From: JAFASC01 sp036265935 | GTDB taxonomy: Bacteria; Pseudomonadota; Alphaproteobacteria; Rhizobiales; Beijerinckiaceae | Assembly: GCA_036265935.1 (NCBI GenBank) | Contig: DATAOB010000047.1 | Coordinates: 15,932-79,931 of the forward strand | DNA: 64,000 nt | Reading direction: 5' to 3' | In this document: piece by piece, positions 11,007-19,841 of the stretch | How positions within the stretch are numbered: the first letter of the stretch is position 1 | Layout: each line of letters starts with the position of its first letter | Notes under the pieces: generated by a model | Told to the model about the DNA's origin: nothing | What the model saw: only the letters and a program-made list of their open reading frames with translations | Database searches by the model: none | Made by a program: the position numbers and the translations under genes

Positions 11007-12332
11007 CTATCGCGCCGAAGAGTGCGCGTAAACTTCAGCTGCCGCGGGGCTGGTTGATTGCTCCACCACACGTCGGCGCCACGGCTTCAGCACCGCAATT
11101 GCAAGCAGCGAGGCGAGAATGTTCGCCGCCGCGGCAATTAGGAACACCCCGTCCCAACTGCCGCTGCTCTGCTGCACATAATTGCCCAGCGGCACGAGCA
11201 ACGATGCAGTCCCCTTGGCTGTGTAAAGCAGCCCGGCATTCGTCGTCGCGTATTGGGCGCCGAACGTGTCCGTGCAGGTCGACGGGAAGAGCGAGTAGAT
11301 TTCACCCCAGGCGAAGAACACCGCGCCCGATAGGATCACGAACCAGATCGGATTCTGCCCATAGAGATAAAGCAGGTAGATGCCGACGCCTTCGAGGCCG
11401 AAAGCGATGAACATCGTATTCTCACGGCCGATCTTGTCCGACACCCAGCCGAAGAACGGACGCGTGAGGCCATTCAGGATGCGGTCGAGAGTCGCGGCGA
11501 ATGTCACCGCCGTCATGGTGAGGCCCACCAACGTCACCGGCACGTTGTCGATCTTCCAATCCGCGCCGATCGGCTTCAGGTTCGCCGTCACAAGCAACCC
11601 GCCGCTGCCGACGATAACGAACATGAAATACATCAGCCAGAAGATCGGGTGGCGTATGACTTCCGCCGGTCGGTAATTGCGCCGCGTCTGTGCGATGCGA
11701 TTCGATTGGATCGGCTGCGGCACCTGCCCGGGCTGCGGCGCCAGCAGGAAGAGCGACAGAATGACGATGATGATTCCCTGGCCGAGGCCGAAATAAAAGA
11801 AAGTCGCTTGGAAGCCGCTGTCCTTGATCATCGCTTGGATCGGCGCCACCGTCAGAGCGGATCCCGCACCGAAGCCAGCAGCCGTCAAACCGGCAGCAAG
11901 GCCACGCTTGTCCGGAAACCATTTCAGCGCGTTGCCGACACATGTGCCGTAGACCGCGCCGGCGCCGATTCCGGCAATGATCTGGCCGACGTAATAGCCG
12001 CTAAGCGACGTTGCATAGGAATTGGTCACCCATCCAATTCCGCAGAGAATACCACCGAAAAGGACGACAAGCCGCGGTCCATACTTGTCGACAAACCAGC
12101 CTTCGACCGGGACAAGCCACGTCTCAAACAGAACGAAAAGCGTGAACGCCAACTGGATTGACGCACGGTCCCACTTGAACGCCTTCTGGATATCGGGGAC
12201 GAAGAAGGTCCAGCCGTATTGGAGATTGGCGATCATCACCATGCAGGCGATGCCGAGGACAAGCTGCGTCCAGCGGAAGGAATCGGAGATAGGGCTGGCA
12301 GGGCTAGCCGCGGGTGTCGCGAGGGTGGGCAT
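11007..12332 (-). CDS. MFS carrier, oxalate/formate antiporter (OxlT) family
   Basis: About 441 residues with 12 predicted membrane spans (for example LVLGIACMVMIANLQYGWTFF, GYYVGQIIAGIGAGAVYGTCVGNAL and FMFVIVGSGGLLVTANL). It has the OxlT-family segment NALKWFPDKRGLAAGLTAAGFGAGSAL and the MFS loop DKYGPR. OxlT exchanges external oxalate for internal formate. The location downstream of genes for oxalyl-CoA decarboxylase and formyl-CoA transferase, whose substrate and product are exactly these anions, strongly supports that role. A good ribosome-binding site (AGGGAG) precedes the ATG at 12332. Separated from frc by 166 bases, so it may also have its own promoter. Confidence 0.85.
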   Translation of the reverse strand: MPTLATPAASPASPISDSFRWTQLVLGIACMVMIANLQYGWTFFVPDIQKAFKWDRASIQLAFTLFVLFETWLVPVEGWFVDKYGPRLVVLFGGILCGIGWVTNSYATSLSGYYVGQIIAGIGAGAVYGTCVGNALKWFPDKRGLAAGLTAAGFGAGSALTVAPIQAMIKDSGFQATFFYFGLGQGIIIVILSLFLLAPQPGQVPQPIQSNRIAQTRRNYRPAEVIRHPIFWLMYFMFVIVGSGGLLVTANLKPIGADWKIDNVPVTLVGLTMTAVTFAATLDRILNGLTRPFFGWVSDKIGRENTMFIAFGLEGVGIYLLYLYGQNPIWFVILSGAVFFAWGEIYSLFPSTCTDTFGAQYATTNAGLLYTAKGTASLLVPLGNYVQQSSGSWDGVFLIAAAANILASLLAIAVLKPWRRRVVEQSTSPAAAEVYAHSSAR

Positions 12333-12424
12333 TCAAATTACTCCCTGGTCGCTCTCTGTTCGGAGCTGTGTTGGTATATCTGATGCCACCTTCATGCAGC
12401 CCGCACGGGCGTGCAAGCATTTTT

Positions 12425-12440
12425 GAAGCTGGCCAGCTTC
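12425..12440. promoter_or_regulatory. 16-bp perfect palindrome in the frc-oxlT spacer
   Basis: GAAGCTGGCCAGCTTC is self-complementary. It is followed on the minus (coding) strand by A's rather than T's, so it does not look like a minus-strand terminator. It lies some 92 bases before the antiporter start and could be an operator or an RNA-processing hairpin. A second stem, AAGGGCG/CGCCCTT, lies nearby at about 12457-12478. Confidence 0.4.
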
Positions 12441-12498
12441 TAGTTGACTTAGACTAAGGGCGAACGAACCCGCCCTTGGTCGCATTGTTGTCCCCTGC

Positions 12499-13779
12499 TT
12501 ATTCCGCCGCCGCCCGTTTGGGCGCCGGCTCGGTCGCCCCCGAGGCGCGAATTTGTGCGACCTCGTTGTCGTTGTAGCCGAGCACGTCACGCAGGATTTC
12601 TTCCGTGTGCTCGCCGAGCAGCGGCGAACGCTTCACCTCGCTCGGGCTCGCGGAGAGCTTGATTGGATTACCGACGGAGAGATATTTGCCGCGCTTCGGG
12701 TGATCGACCTCGACGACAGTGCCGGTCGCGCGTAGCGACTGATCTTCGGCGAGTTCTTTCATCGAGAGGATCGGCCCGCACGGCACGTCATATTCGTTGA
12801 GGATATCCATCACCTCGAACTTGGTCTTGGTCATCGTCCATTGTTCGATGCGCGCGAAAATCTGGTTGAGGCGCGGCAGCCGGGCTTTGGGTGTGGCGTA
12901 ATCAGGATGCGTCTTCCACTCGGGCTCGCCGATAATGTCGCAGATCGGCTCCCACACGGCGGCCTGGGTGATGAAATAGGTGTAGGCGTTCGGATCGTTC
13001 TCCCATCCTTTGCACTTCAAGATGCGGCCGGGCTGACCGCCGCCGGAATCGTTCGCCGCGCGAGGCACGGCATCGCCGAAGGGAATGCCTTCGCCATACT
13101 GGCTATATTCGGTAAGCGGCCCGTGCGCGAGGCGCTGCTGATCGCGCAGCTTCACCCGGCACAGATTGAGCACGCCATCCTGCATCGAGGCAGTGACGCG
13201 CTGGCCCTCGCCGCTCTTCGTGCGATGATAAAGCGCCGTGACAATTCCGAGCGCCAGGTTGAGGCCCGTACCGGAATCGCCGATCTGCGCGCCGGTGACC
13301 AGCGGCACGCCGTCGGGAAAGCCCGTCGTGGAAGCCGAGCCGCCGGTGCATTGGGCGACGTTCTCGTAGACCTTGCAATCTTGATATGGGCCGGGACCGA
13401 AGCCCTTGATCGACGCAACGATCATCTTCGGATTGATCGAGTGAATCTTCTCCCAGGAAAAGCCCATGCGATCGAGCACGCCGGGACCGAAATTCTCGAC
13501 GAGCACGTCGCAAGTCTCGATGAGGCGCGTCAGCACCTCCTTGCCTTTCGGATGCTTGGTGTCGAGTGTGATCGAACGCTTGTTGTGGTTCAGCATCGTG
13601 AAATAGAGGCTGTCCACATTGGCAATGTCGCGCAATTGGCCGCGTGTAATATCGCCAACGCCTGGTCGCTCGACCTTGATTACGTCGGCGCCGAACCAGG
13701 CGAGAAGTTGCGTGCAGGTCGGTCCCGACTGAACATGCGTGAAGTCGAGGATTCTGACGCCCTCGAGTGCCTTACCCAT
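12499..13779 (-). CDS. frc: Formyl-CoA:oxalate CoA-transferase
   Basis: Moves CoA from formyl-CoA to oxalate, producing oxalyl-CoA and formate. A class III (CaiB-BaiF) transferase of about 426 residues. The catalytic Asp is D168 in TGAQIGDSGTG, and the Gly-rich active-site loop appears as NDSGGGQPG. The N-terminal Rossmann-like part reads GVRILDFTHVQSGPTCTQLLAWFGADVIKVE. The start at 13779 is chosen over 13800 because GGGAGGT precedes it at the right distance and the family begins with this segment. Ends with a short Pro/Ala/Lys tail. Located 32 bases after oxc, hence one operon. Confidence 0.96.
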   Translation of the reverse strand: MGKALEGVRILDFTHVQSGPTCTQLLAWFGADVIKVERPGVGDITRGQLRDIANVDSLYFTMLNHNKRSITLDTKHPKGKEVLTRLIETCDVLVENFGPGVLDRMGFSWEKIHSINPKMIVASIKGFGPGPYQDCKVYENVAQCTGGSASTTGFPDGVPLVTGAQIGDSGTGLNLALGIVTALYHRTKSGEGQRVTASMQDGVLNLCRVKLRDQQRLAHGPLTEYSQYGEGIPFGDAVPRAANDSGGGQPGRILKCKGWENDPNAYTYFITQAAVWEPICDIIGEPEWKTHPDYATPKARLPRLNQIFARIEQWTMTKTKFEVMDILNEYDVPCGPILSMKELAEDQSLRATGTVVEVDHPKRGKYLSVGNPIKLSASPSEVKRSPLLGEHTEEILRDVLGYNDNEVAQIRASGATEPAPKRAAAE

Positions 13780-13811
13780 CTTGTACCTCCCGAATATCAA
13801 ATCTCTCTGGG

Positions 13812-15566
13812 TTATTGCGTCGGCTTCTTGCGAAGCTTGCTCTGCGGATTGAGGTTGCCGATGCGGCCGCTCTCGCTGCCGGCGGCCGGATCGATCACCG
13901 CGTTGATGAGTGTCGGCTTGCCTGAATCCATGGCTTTATCGACGGCGCGCTTCAGCTCGTCGGGTGTCGTCGCGTCGACCCCGACACCGCCGAATGCCTC
14001 CATCATCTTGTCGTAGCGCGAGCCTTTGACAAACACCGTCGTCGCGGGATCCGAGCCGGCCGAATTGACGTCGGTGCCGCGATAAATGCCGTCATTGTTG
14101 AAGATGACGACGCAGACCGGCAGATTGTAGCGGCAGATCGTTTCGATCTCCATGCCGGAGAAACCGAAGGCGCTGTCGCCTTCCACTGCCAGCACCGGCT
14201 TACCGGTCTCGATCGCCGCGGCGATCGCGAAGCCCATGCCAATGCCCATGACACCCCAGGTGCCGACATCGAGACGCTTGCGCGGCTGATACATGTCGAT
14301 GACGCCGCGCGCGAGATCGAGCGTATTGGCGCCTTCGTTGACGAGGATCGCGTCCGGCCGTTCTTTGATGACCGTGCGCAGCGCACCGAGCGCGCCATGG
14401 AAATCCATCGGCGCCGAATTTTTCATGAGCCGTGGCGCCATCTTGGCGATGTTCTCTTCCCGTTTCGTCTTGATGGCGTGGGTCCAATCGGTGGGCGGGA
14501 CCTGCCACTTACTACCCATCCCTTCGAGAAGAGCGGAAACACAGGAACCGATATCGCCGACCAGCGGTGCGGTGATCTCGACATTCGAGTCCATCTCCTT
14601 CGGCTCGATGTCGATCTGGATAAGCTTTTTCGAATGCGGCTCGCCCCAGTTCTTGCCCTTGCCGTGCGACAGCAGCCAATTCAAACGCGCACCGATCAGC
14701 ATCACGACGTCGGACTCTTTCAAGACCGTCGAGCGCGCGGCGCCCGCGCATTGGGGATGGGTGTCAGGCAATAACCCCTTGGCCATGCTCATCGGCAGAA
14801 AGGGAATGCCGCTTTTTTCGATGAACGTGCGGATCGCGTCATCGGCTTGTGCGTAGGCCGCGCCTTTGCCGAGAATGATCAGCGGACGTTTGGCGCTTTT
14901 CAGCACATCGAGCGCGCGCTTGACCGCTACGGGAGCGGGAATTTGCGCCGGAGCCGGATCGATGACTTTGACGAGAGACTTCTGTCCAGCTTCGGCATCC
15001 ATTACTTGCGCGAAAAGCTTTGCCGGCAGGTCAAGATAGACGCCGCCCGGACGGCCGGAGACGGCCGCGCGGATCGCGCGCGCGACACCGATGCCGATAT
15101 CGGCCGCATGCAGCACGCGGAACGCCGCCTTACATAAAGGCTTGGCGATTGCCAGCTGATCCATTTCCTCATAATCGCCCTGCTGCAGGTCGACGATCTC
15201 ACGCTCGGACGAGCCAGAGATCAGGATCATCGGGAAGCAATTGGTGGTCGCGTTGGCGAGCGCGGTCAGCCCGTTGAGAAACCCTGGCGCGGACACGGTC
15301 AAGCAAATGCCCGGCTGTTTCGTCAGATAGCCGGCGATGGCGGCGGCGTTACCGGCATTCTGCTCATGCCGGAACGAGATGACGCGAAGGCCGGCGGCCT
15401 GTGCCATACGGCCGAGATCGGTGATCGGAATGCCGGGCACATTATAGATGGTCTTCACGCCGTTGAGCTTGAGCGCGTCGATGACCAGGTGAAAGCCATC
15501 GGTCAGCTCGCGCTCTTCGACGACTTCCCTCTCGACGGGATCAATACGCTTCGCTAATGCGGACAT
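13812..15566 (-). CDS. oxc: Oxalyl-CoA decarboxylase (ThDP-dependent)
   Basis: Converts oxalyl-CoA to formyl-CoA and CO2; the formyl-CoA then feeds the transferase encoded downstream. At 584 residues it has the three-domain ThDP fold: catalytic Glu68 in SFRHEQNAG of the N-terminal pyrimidine-binding domain, a central nucleotide-binding domain (LIILGKGAAYAQAD), and the C-terminal pyrophosphate domain with EGDSAFGFSGMEIETI and, downstream, NNDGIYRG. The segment ISGSSEREIVDLQQGDYEEMDQ is characteristic of oxalyl-CoA decarboxylases within the acetolactate synthase-like superfamily. A GGGAGG ribosome-binding site precedes the ATG at 15566. Confidence 0.97.
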   Translation of the reverse strand: MSALAKRIDPVEREVVEERELTDGFHLVIDALKLNGVKTIYNVPGIPITDLGRMAQAAGLRVISFRHEQNAGNAAAIAGYLTKQPGICLTVSAPGFLNGLTALANATTNCFPMILISGSSEREIVDLQQGDYEEMDQLAIAKPLCKAAFRVLHAADIGIGVARAIRAAVSGRPGGVYLDLPAKLFAQVMDAEAGQKSLVKVIDPAPAQIPAPVAVKRALDVLKSAKRPLIILGKGAAYAQADDAIRTFIEKSGIPFLPMSMAKGLLPDTHPQCAGAARSTVLKESDVVMLIGARLNWLLSHGKGKNWGEPHSKKLIQIDIEPKEMDSNVEITAPLVGDIGSCVSALLEGMGSKWQVPPTDWTHAIKTKREENIAKMAPRLMKNSAPMDFHGALGALRTVIKERPDAILVNEGANTLDLARGVIDMYQPRKRLDVGTWGVMGIGMGFAIAAAIETGKPVLAVEGDSAFGFSGMEIETICRYNLPVCVVIFNNDGIYRGTDVNSAGSDPATTVFVKGSRYDKMMEAFGGVGVDATTPDELKRAVDKAMDSGKPTLINAVIDPAAGSESGRIGNLNPQSKLRKKPTQ

Positions 15567-15621
15567 ACCGCTTCCTCCCTATCTCGTAATTTGCGCGGGT
15601 CCTTCAGGACACGCCGCGGCT

Positions 15622-16353
15622 TCAGCCAAACAATTCGTCGCCGTGGTCGTTAACATAAGCGGCGAGACCGAGCGTATGTTCCCGCGACAACCGCTCCGCC
15701 AATTCGGTGTTGCGCGTCTCCAGCGCATCGATAATGCCGAGGTGATCCTGAATGGAACGCTGGGCGCGATTGTCACGGCCGATCGTCAGCTGGCGGATGC
15801 CGCGCACATGCAAAAGGATGTGCTCGGTCATCTCGACGAGAAGCGCCGAGCCGCTCATGCGGATGATCGTCTGGTGGAACGCGATGTTAGCTGAGGAATA
15901 ATCGCTGAGATGCTCGTCCGGGCGATGCGCCTCATCGAACCCGGCGAACATCGGCCGCAAGCTCTTGATCTCGTCATCGCTCGCCATGGTCGTGATCAAT
16001 CGCGCCGCCATGCTTTCCAGCGCCGCCCAAGCCTGGACCATCTCGATGATTTCCCGCTTGTTCTTCTTGACCACGAGAATGCCGCGCCGCGGCACCGTGC
16101 GCAGGAAACCATCCTGCTCGAGCATTGCCACGGCTTCGCGGACCGGCGTGCGGCTGACGCCGAGACGGTCGGAAAGCTCGCGCTCGTCGAGCATGATCGG
16201 TTCGGGATTACCGTAGAGGTCCATCTTCAGAATGGCCTCTTTCAACGCGGCGTATGCCTTGGCCTTAAACGAGTCCTCGACCTGGATGCGTGAGAACAGC
16301 GCATCCGTCGAAATTTTTTGCGGCCGTTTGGTCGAGGTTGTCGGCGTATTCAT
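15622..16353 (-). CDS. GntR-family (FCD type) transcriptional regulator, probably of oxalate catabolism
   Basis: About 243 residues: winged helix at about residues 30-100 (AALKEAILKMDL, then LSDRLGVSRTPVREAVAMLEQDGFLRTVPRRGILVV), followed by an all-helical FCD ligand-binding domain (AWAALESMAARLI, with Asp/His metal-ligand candidates around ANIAFHQTIIRMSGSALL and DHLGIIDALETRN). It heads the minus-strand operon gntR-oxc-frc-oxlT and is divergent from the acyl-CoA ligase gene. The start at 16353 keeps the operator at 16422 outside the gene; the open frame itself runs further upstream through that operator. The inducer is presumably oxalate, formate or a CoA ester; this is inference. Confidence 0.9.
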   Translation of the reverse strand: MNTPTTSTKRPQKISTDALFSRIQVEDSFKAKAYAALKEAILKMDLYGNPEPIMLDERELSDRLGVSRTPVREAVAMLEQDGFLRTVPRRGILVVKKNKREIIEMVQAWAALESMAARLITTMASDDEIKSLRPMFAGFDEAHRPDEHLSDYSSANIAFHQTIIRMSGSALLVEMTEHILLHVRGIRQLTIGRDNRAQRSIQDHLGIIDALETRNTELAERLSREHTLGLAAYVNDHGDELFG

Positions 16354-16421
16354 CCCGAAATTCCATCGGCGCTTTTGGTGAGCGACATACCTTCGCTTCC
16401 AGCGCTCTGCGTCCATTGTTC

Positions 16422-16440
16422 TTGGCATACCACATGCCAA
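16422..16440. promoter_or_regulatory. GntR operator, copy proximal to the regulator gene
   Basis: TTGGCATACCACATGCCAA: the 7-bp arms TTGGCAT and ATGCCAA are perfect inverted repeats around ACCAC. It lies 69 bases before the gntR start. The same motif recurs at 16552. FCD-type GntR proteins bind such TGG-N-CCA palindromes. Confidence 0.75.
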
Positions 16441-16551
16441 GTGTCAAATCGTCCGGCGTTAAAGCCTCGAACTTCCCGGCGAGCGCTCAAGCCGCGCTCG
16501 ACAGGAAGACGCCCTCTGCCATTTCCCCCTCTGCTTGACCAAGTACCGACC

Positions 16552-16570
16552 TTGGCATACCAAATGCCAC
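16552..16570. promoter_or_regulatory. GntR operator, copy proximal to the acyl-CoA ligase gene
   Basis: TTGGCATACCAAATGCCAC shares 17 of 19 bases with the copy at 16422. It lies 64 bases before the ligase start. A TTGACC at 16534 with a weak ATACCA at 16557 could be the -35/-10 pair, in which case the operator covers the -10 element, as expected for repression. Confidence 0.75.
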
Positions 16571-16633
16571 GCCGCAGCCACTGCACCGCCACCTTTAATT
16601 TCGCAGCGTTAGAACAAACATGAGGAGGAGCAC

Positions 16634-18775
16634 ATGACGGCCCAGCCGAGCCCGCACAAGGACGCGGTTCGCAAAGTTCTCGACGCGGTCAAAGCCGACA
16701 AGCGCACGAGCCTGACCGCCCCGGAAGGCAAGTTGGTTTGCGACGCTTACGGCATTCCGGTGCCGAAGGAAGGTGTCGCATCATCCGCCGCGGACGCCGC
16801 GAAACTCGCCGACAGCATGGGCTATCCGGTCGTCATGAAGATCGTCTCTCCCGACATCCTGCATAAGACGGAAGCCGGCGGCGTCATCGTCGGCGTCAAG
16901 GACGCGGCCGCAGCGCGCGAGGCTCACGACAAGATTCTTGCCAGCGCCAAGAAATATAAAGCCGACGCCAAGATCGAAGGCGTGCAGGTGCAGCAAATGC
17001 TTGCGGGCGGCACGGAAGTGATCGTCGGCGCGATCACCGACGGCTCCTTCGGCAAGCTGGTGGCGTTCGGGCTCGGCGGCGTGCTGGTCGAGATTCTAAA
17101 AGACGTGACGTTTCGCTTGGCGCCGGCGACAAAGCAGGACGCGCTGTCGATGCTAAACGGCATCCAGGCAACGGAGATGCTGAAGGGTGTGCGCGGCGGC
17201 GATCCTGTCAATCGCGATGCGCTCGCCGACGTGATCGTCAAGGTTTCGCAGCTCGTCAGCGATTTCCCGGAAATTTCCGAACTTGACCTCAATCCTGTCT
17301 TTGCGACAAAGAGCAGCGCGGTCGCCGCCGATGTGCGCATCGTTCTCGACTTCGAGCAGAAGAAACGGCCGCAGACGCGCAGCAACGAAGAAATTGTCGT
17401 CGCAATGAACCGCATCATGAAGCCGGAGACGGTCGCGGTCATTGGTGCGTCTGCCGAGACCGGCAAGATCGGCAATTCGGTGATGAAGAACCTGATCAAC
17501 GGCGGCTACAAGGGCAAGATCTATCCGATCCACCCGAAAGCGGACGAGATCATGGGCATGAAGGCCTACAAGTCGGTGAAGGATGTGCCGGGCAACATCG
17601 ATGTCGCCGTCTTCGCGATCCCCGCGCAATTTGTCGCCGCGGCGCTGACCGAATGCGGCGAGAAGAAAATCGCCGGCGCGGTGCTGATCCCCTCCGGCTT
17701 TGGTGAGACCGGCAACATCAAGGGACAGGAAGAGCTTCAGGAGATCGGACGCAAATACAATATCCGGCTGATGGGGCCGAATATTTACGGCTTCTATTAT
17801 ACCTGGAAGAATCTCTGCGCGACGTTCTGCACCGCCTACGACGTGAAAGGTCACGCGGCTTTGTCGTCGCAATCGGGCGGCATCGGTATGGCGATCATCG
17901 GCTTCTCGCGCTCGGCGAAGATGGGCGTCTCGGCAATCGTCGGGCTGGGCAACAAATCCGACATTGACGAAGACGATCTGCTCGACTTCTTCGAGCAGGA
18001 CGACAATACGAAAGTTATCGCGCAGCATTGCGAGGATTTGAAAGACGGCCGCGCCTTTGCCGAGGCGGCGAAGCGCGTCTCTAAGAAGAAGCCGGTCATC
18101 GTGCTGAAAGCCGGCCGGACTTCCGCGGGCGCGAAGGCGGCGAGTTCGCATACTGGCGCGCTCGCCGGCAACGACAAAATCTACGAGGACGTATTCAAGC
18201 AATCGGGTGTGGTGCGCGCGCGTTCGCTGCGGCAGCTCCTCGAATTTGCCCGCGGTGTCCCGATCCTACCGACGCCAAAGGGAGAGAACGTGCTTATCAT
18301 CACCGGCGCCGGCGGCTCCGGTGTGCTTCTGTCCGACGCTTGCGTCGACAATGGCCTGAAGCTGATGGCAATGCCGGACGACCTCGACAAGGCCTTCCGC
18401 AAATTCATTCCGCCCTTCGGCGCGGCCGGCAATCCGGTCGACATTACCGGCGGCGAGCCACCGAAGACCTATCAGAATACGGTGAAGCTCGGCATCGAGG
18501 ACGATCGCATTCACGCGCTGATCCTCGGTTATTGGCACACGATCGTGACGCCGCCGATGGTGTTTGCCAGGTTGATGGTAGAGGTGAAGGAGGAGATGAA
18601 GAAGAAAGGTTTCGAAAAGCCCATCGTCGCCTCGCTCGCCGGCGACATCGAAGTCGAAGAGGCTTCCGATTATCTTTATCAGCATGGCATCCCGGCTTAC
18701 GCTTATTCCACGGAAATTCCGGTCGAAGTGCTCGCCGCGAAATATCAATGGGCCCGCGGCGCGGGATTGCTCTGA
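16634..18775 (+). CDS. NDP-forming acyl-CoA synthetase (fused ATP-grasp and CoA-ligase), candidate oxalate- or formate-CoA ligase
   Basis: About 713 residues in the order ATP-grasp domain (about 20-240: YPVVMKIVSPDILHKTEAGGV, GVQVQQMLAGGTEVIVG, ELDLNPVFA), CoA-binding Rossmann domain (255-385: TVAVIGASAETGKIGNSVMKNL, AVLIPSGFGE) and ligase domains (395-700: SSQSGGIGMAI, and the SSHTGALAGND stretch at about residue 506, then ITGAGGSGVL). This is the acetate-CoA ligase (ADP-forming) family with the subunits fused in beta-alpha order. A strong GAGGAGG site precedes the ATG. It shares operators with the divergent oxc-frc operon, so activating oxalate to oxalyl-CoA is a sensible guess, but the substrate is not proven. 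Confidence 0.85.
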   Translation: MTAQPSPHKDAVRKVLDAVKADKRTSLTAPEGKLVCDAYGIPVPKEGVASSAADAAKLADSMGYPVVMKIVSPDILHKTEAGGVIVGVKDAAAAREAHDKILASAKKYKADAKIEGVQVQQMLAGGTEVIVGAITDGSFGKLVAFGLGGVLVEILKDVTFRLAPATKQDALSMLNGIQATEMLKGVRGGDPVNRDALADVIVKVSQLVSDFPEISELDLNPVFATKSSAVAADVRIVLDFEQKKRPQTRSNEEIVVAMNRIMKPETVAVIGASAETGKIGNSVMKNLINGGYKGKIYPIHPKADEIMGMKAYKSVKDVPGNIDVAVFAIPAQFVAAALTECGEKKIAGAVLIPSGFGETGNIKGQEELQEIGRKYNIRLMGPNIYGFYYTWKNLCATFCTAYDVKGHAALSSQSGGIGMAIIGFSRSAKMGVSAIVGLGNKSDIDEDDLLDFFEQDDNTKVIAQHCEDLKDGRAFAEAAKRVSKKKPVIVLKAGRTSAGAKAASSHTGALAGNDKIYEDVFKQSGVVRARSLRQLLEFARGVPILPTPKGENVLIITGAGGSGVLLSDACVDNGLKLMAMPDDLDKAFRKFIPPFGAAGNPVDITGGEPPKTYQNTVKLGIEDDRIHALILGYWHTIVTPPMVFARLMVEVKEEMKKKGFEKPIVASLAGDIEVEEASDYLYQHGIPAYAYSTEIPVEVLAAKYQWARGAGLL

Positions 18776-18780
18776 GGCAC

Positions 18781-18870
18781 CACTCTCGGACGCCCGACTC
18801 GCGATCCGGGGTCTAGGGCCAGATGCGTTTGCTCCTGGTCCCGGAGCACGCTGCGCGCCTCGGAAATGTC
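18781..18870. repeat. Dispersed palindromic intergenic repeat (copy 2)
   Basis: Immediately follows the ligase stop, between convergent genes. It contains ACGCCCGACTCGCGATCCGG and AGATGCGTTTGCTC (18821-18834), followed by CTGGTCCCGGAGC. The 14-mer recurs as its exact reverse complement in the copy at 20847, so the two copies are in opposite orientation. Confidence 0.7.
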
Positions 18871-18872
18871 CA

Positions 18873-19709
18873 TTAAAGCATGGGCAAACTTCGCGGCCTT
18901 CCCGCCGGGAAAGCCGCACCGATGCGCGCAGTTTCCTCGCCGCTCAGCCGCACGTCACCGGCGCCGGCATTCTCCGCCGCATGCGCCGGGTTGCTGGCTT
19001 TTGGAATTGTGAACAGCGGCGCGACGCGCACAAGAAAAGCCAGTGCGACTTGCCGCCCGGTTGCTCCGTGTCTCGCGGCGATTTCTTCGAGAATGCGGCC
19101 GCCCTTTGAGTGCGGTGACGGAAAGTCATCGTGCCCGAACGGGCTGTAGCCGACGATCGCCACGTCGTGCTTTTCGCACCAGGGGAGCACCGCATGCTCG
19201 ATCGCCCGCTCCTGCAGATGGTAAAGCACCTGGTTGCACGCAATCTCGCCGGCACCGCCTGCTTTGATAGCGTCCTCAAGATCGGCCACGTCGAAATTGC
19301 TGACGCCCCAGGAGAGAATTTTGCCGCTGGCCTTCAGTGCGGCAAAAGCAGCGAACGTCTCGGCGAGCGGATATGACCCGCGCCAATGCAGGAGGTAGCA
19401 ATCTAGCCGATCGGTCCGCAGCCGCTTCAGCGATCGCTCGCATGCGGCGCTCGTCTCCGCGCGTGAGGCATTTTGCGGCATCACCTTCGAGACGAGAAAG
19501 ACGCGGTCGCGCCGCCCGGCAATCGCCTCGCCGATAATGTTTTCGGCCTCGCCGTAATACTCCGCGGTATCGATGTGAGTCATGCCGAGGTCGATGCCGC
19601 GGCGCAGGGCGGCGATCGCAGACGGGCGATCTGCGCGGTCTATGTACCATGTGCCCTGGCCGACGACGCTGACGTCGCATCTTGCACAACCGAATTGGCG
19701 ATGTTCCAT
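18873..19709 (-). CDS. Aldo/keto reductase
   Basis: An NAD(P)H-dependent oxidoreductase of about 278 residues with the (beta/alpha)8 AKR fold. The catalytic tetrad is visible: Asp and Tyr in MTHIDTAEYYGEAE, Lys in VFLVSKVMPQN, His in LDCYLLHWRGSYP. Cofactor-binding segments include SWGVSNFDVADLE, CNQVLYHLQ and VGYSPFGHDD, and the C-terminal TIPKASNPAHAAENAGA. Relatives are general 2,5-diketo-gluconate-reductase-like enzymes; the substrate cannot be inferred. It is a single gene, convergent with the ligase and divergent from the quinone oxidoreductase. Confidence 0.9.
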   Translation of the reverse strand: MEHRQFGCARCDVSVVGQGTWYIDRADRPSAIAALRRGIDLGMTHIDTAEYYGEAENIIGEAIAGRRDRVFLVSKVMPQNASRAETSAACERSLKRLRTDRLDCYLLHWRGSYPLAETFAAFAALKASGKILSWGVSNFDVADLEDAIKAGGAGEIACNQVLYHLQERAIEHAVLPWCEKHDVAIVGYSPFGHDDFPSPHSKGGRILEEIAARHGATGRQVALAFLVRVAPLFTIPKASNPAHAAENAGAGDVRLSGEETARIGAAFPAGRPRSLPML

Positions 19710-19841
19710 GCGGCTCTCAAATAGCTGAACACTGTTATATGCCGGCGGTCGCGTTCGGCTACGTCAGACGCCAGGCAATCTCGACCGCTTTGCTATCGCG
19801 CCAAGTTCTTGTATCTCCGACGGCAACCAAGGAGAGATGTC

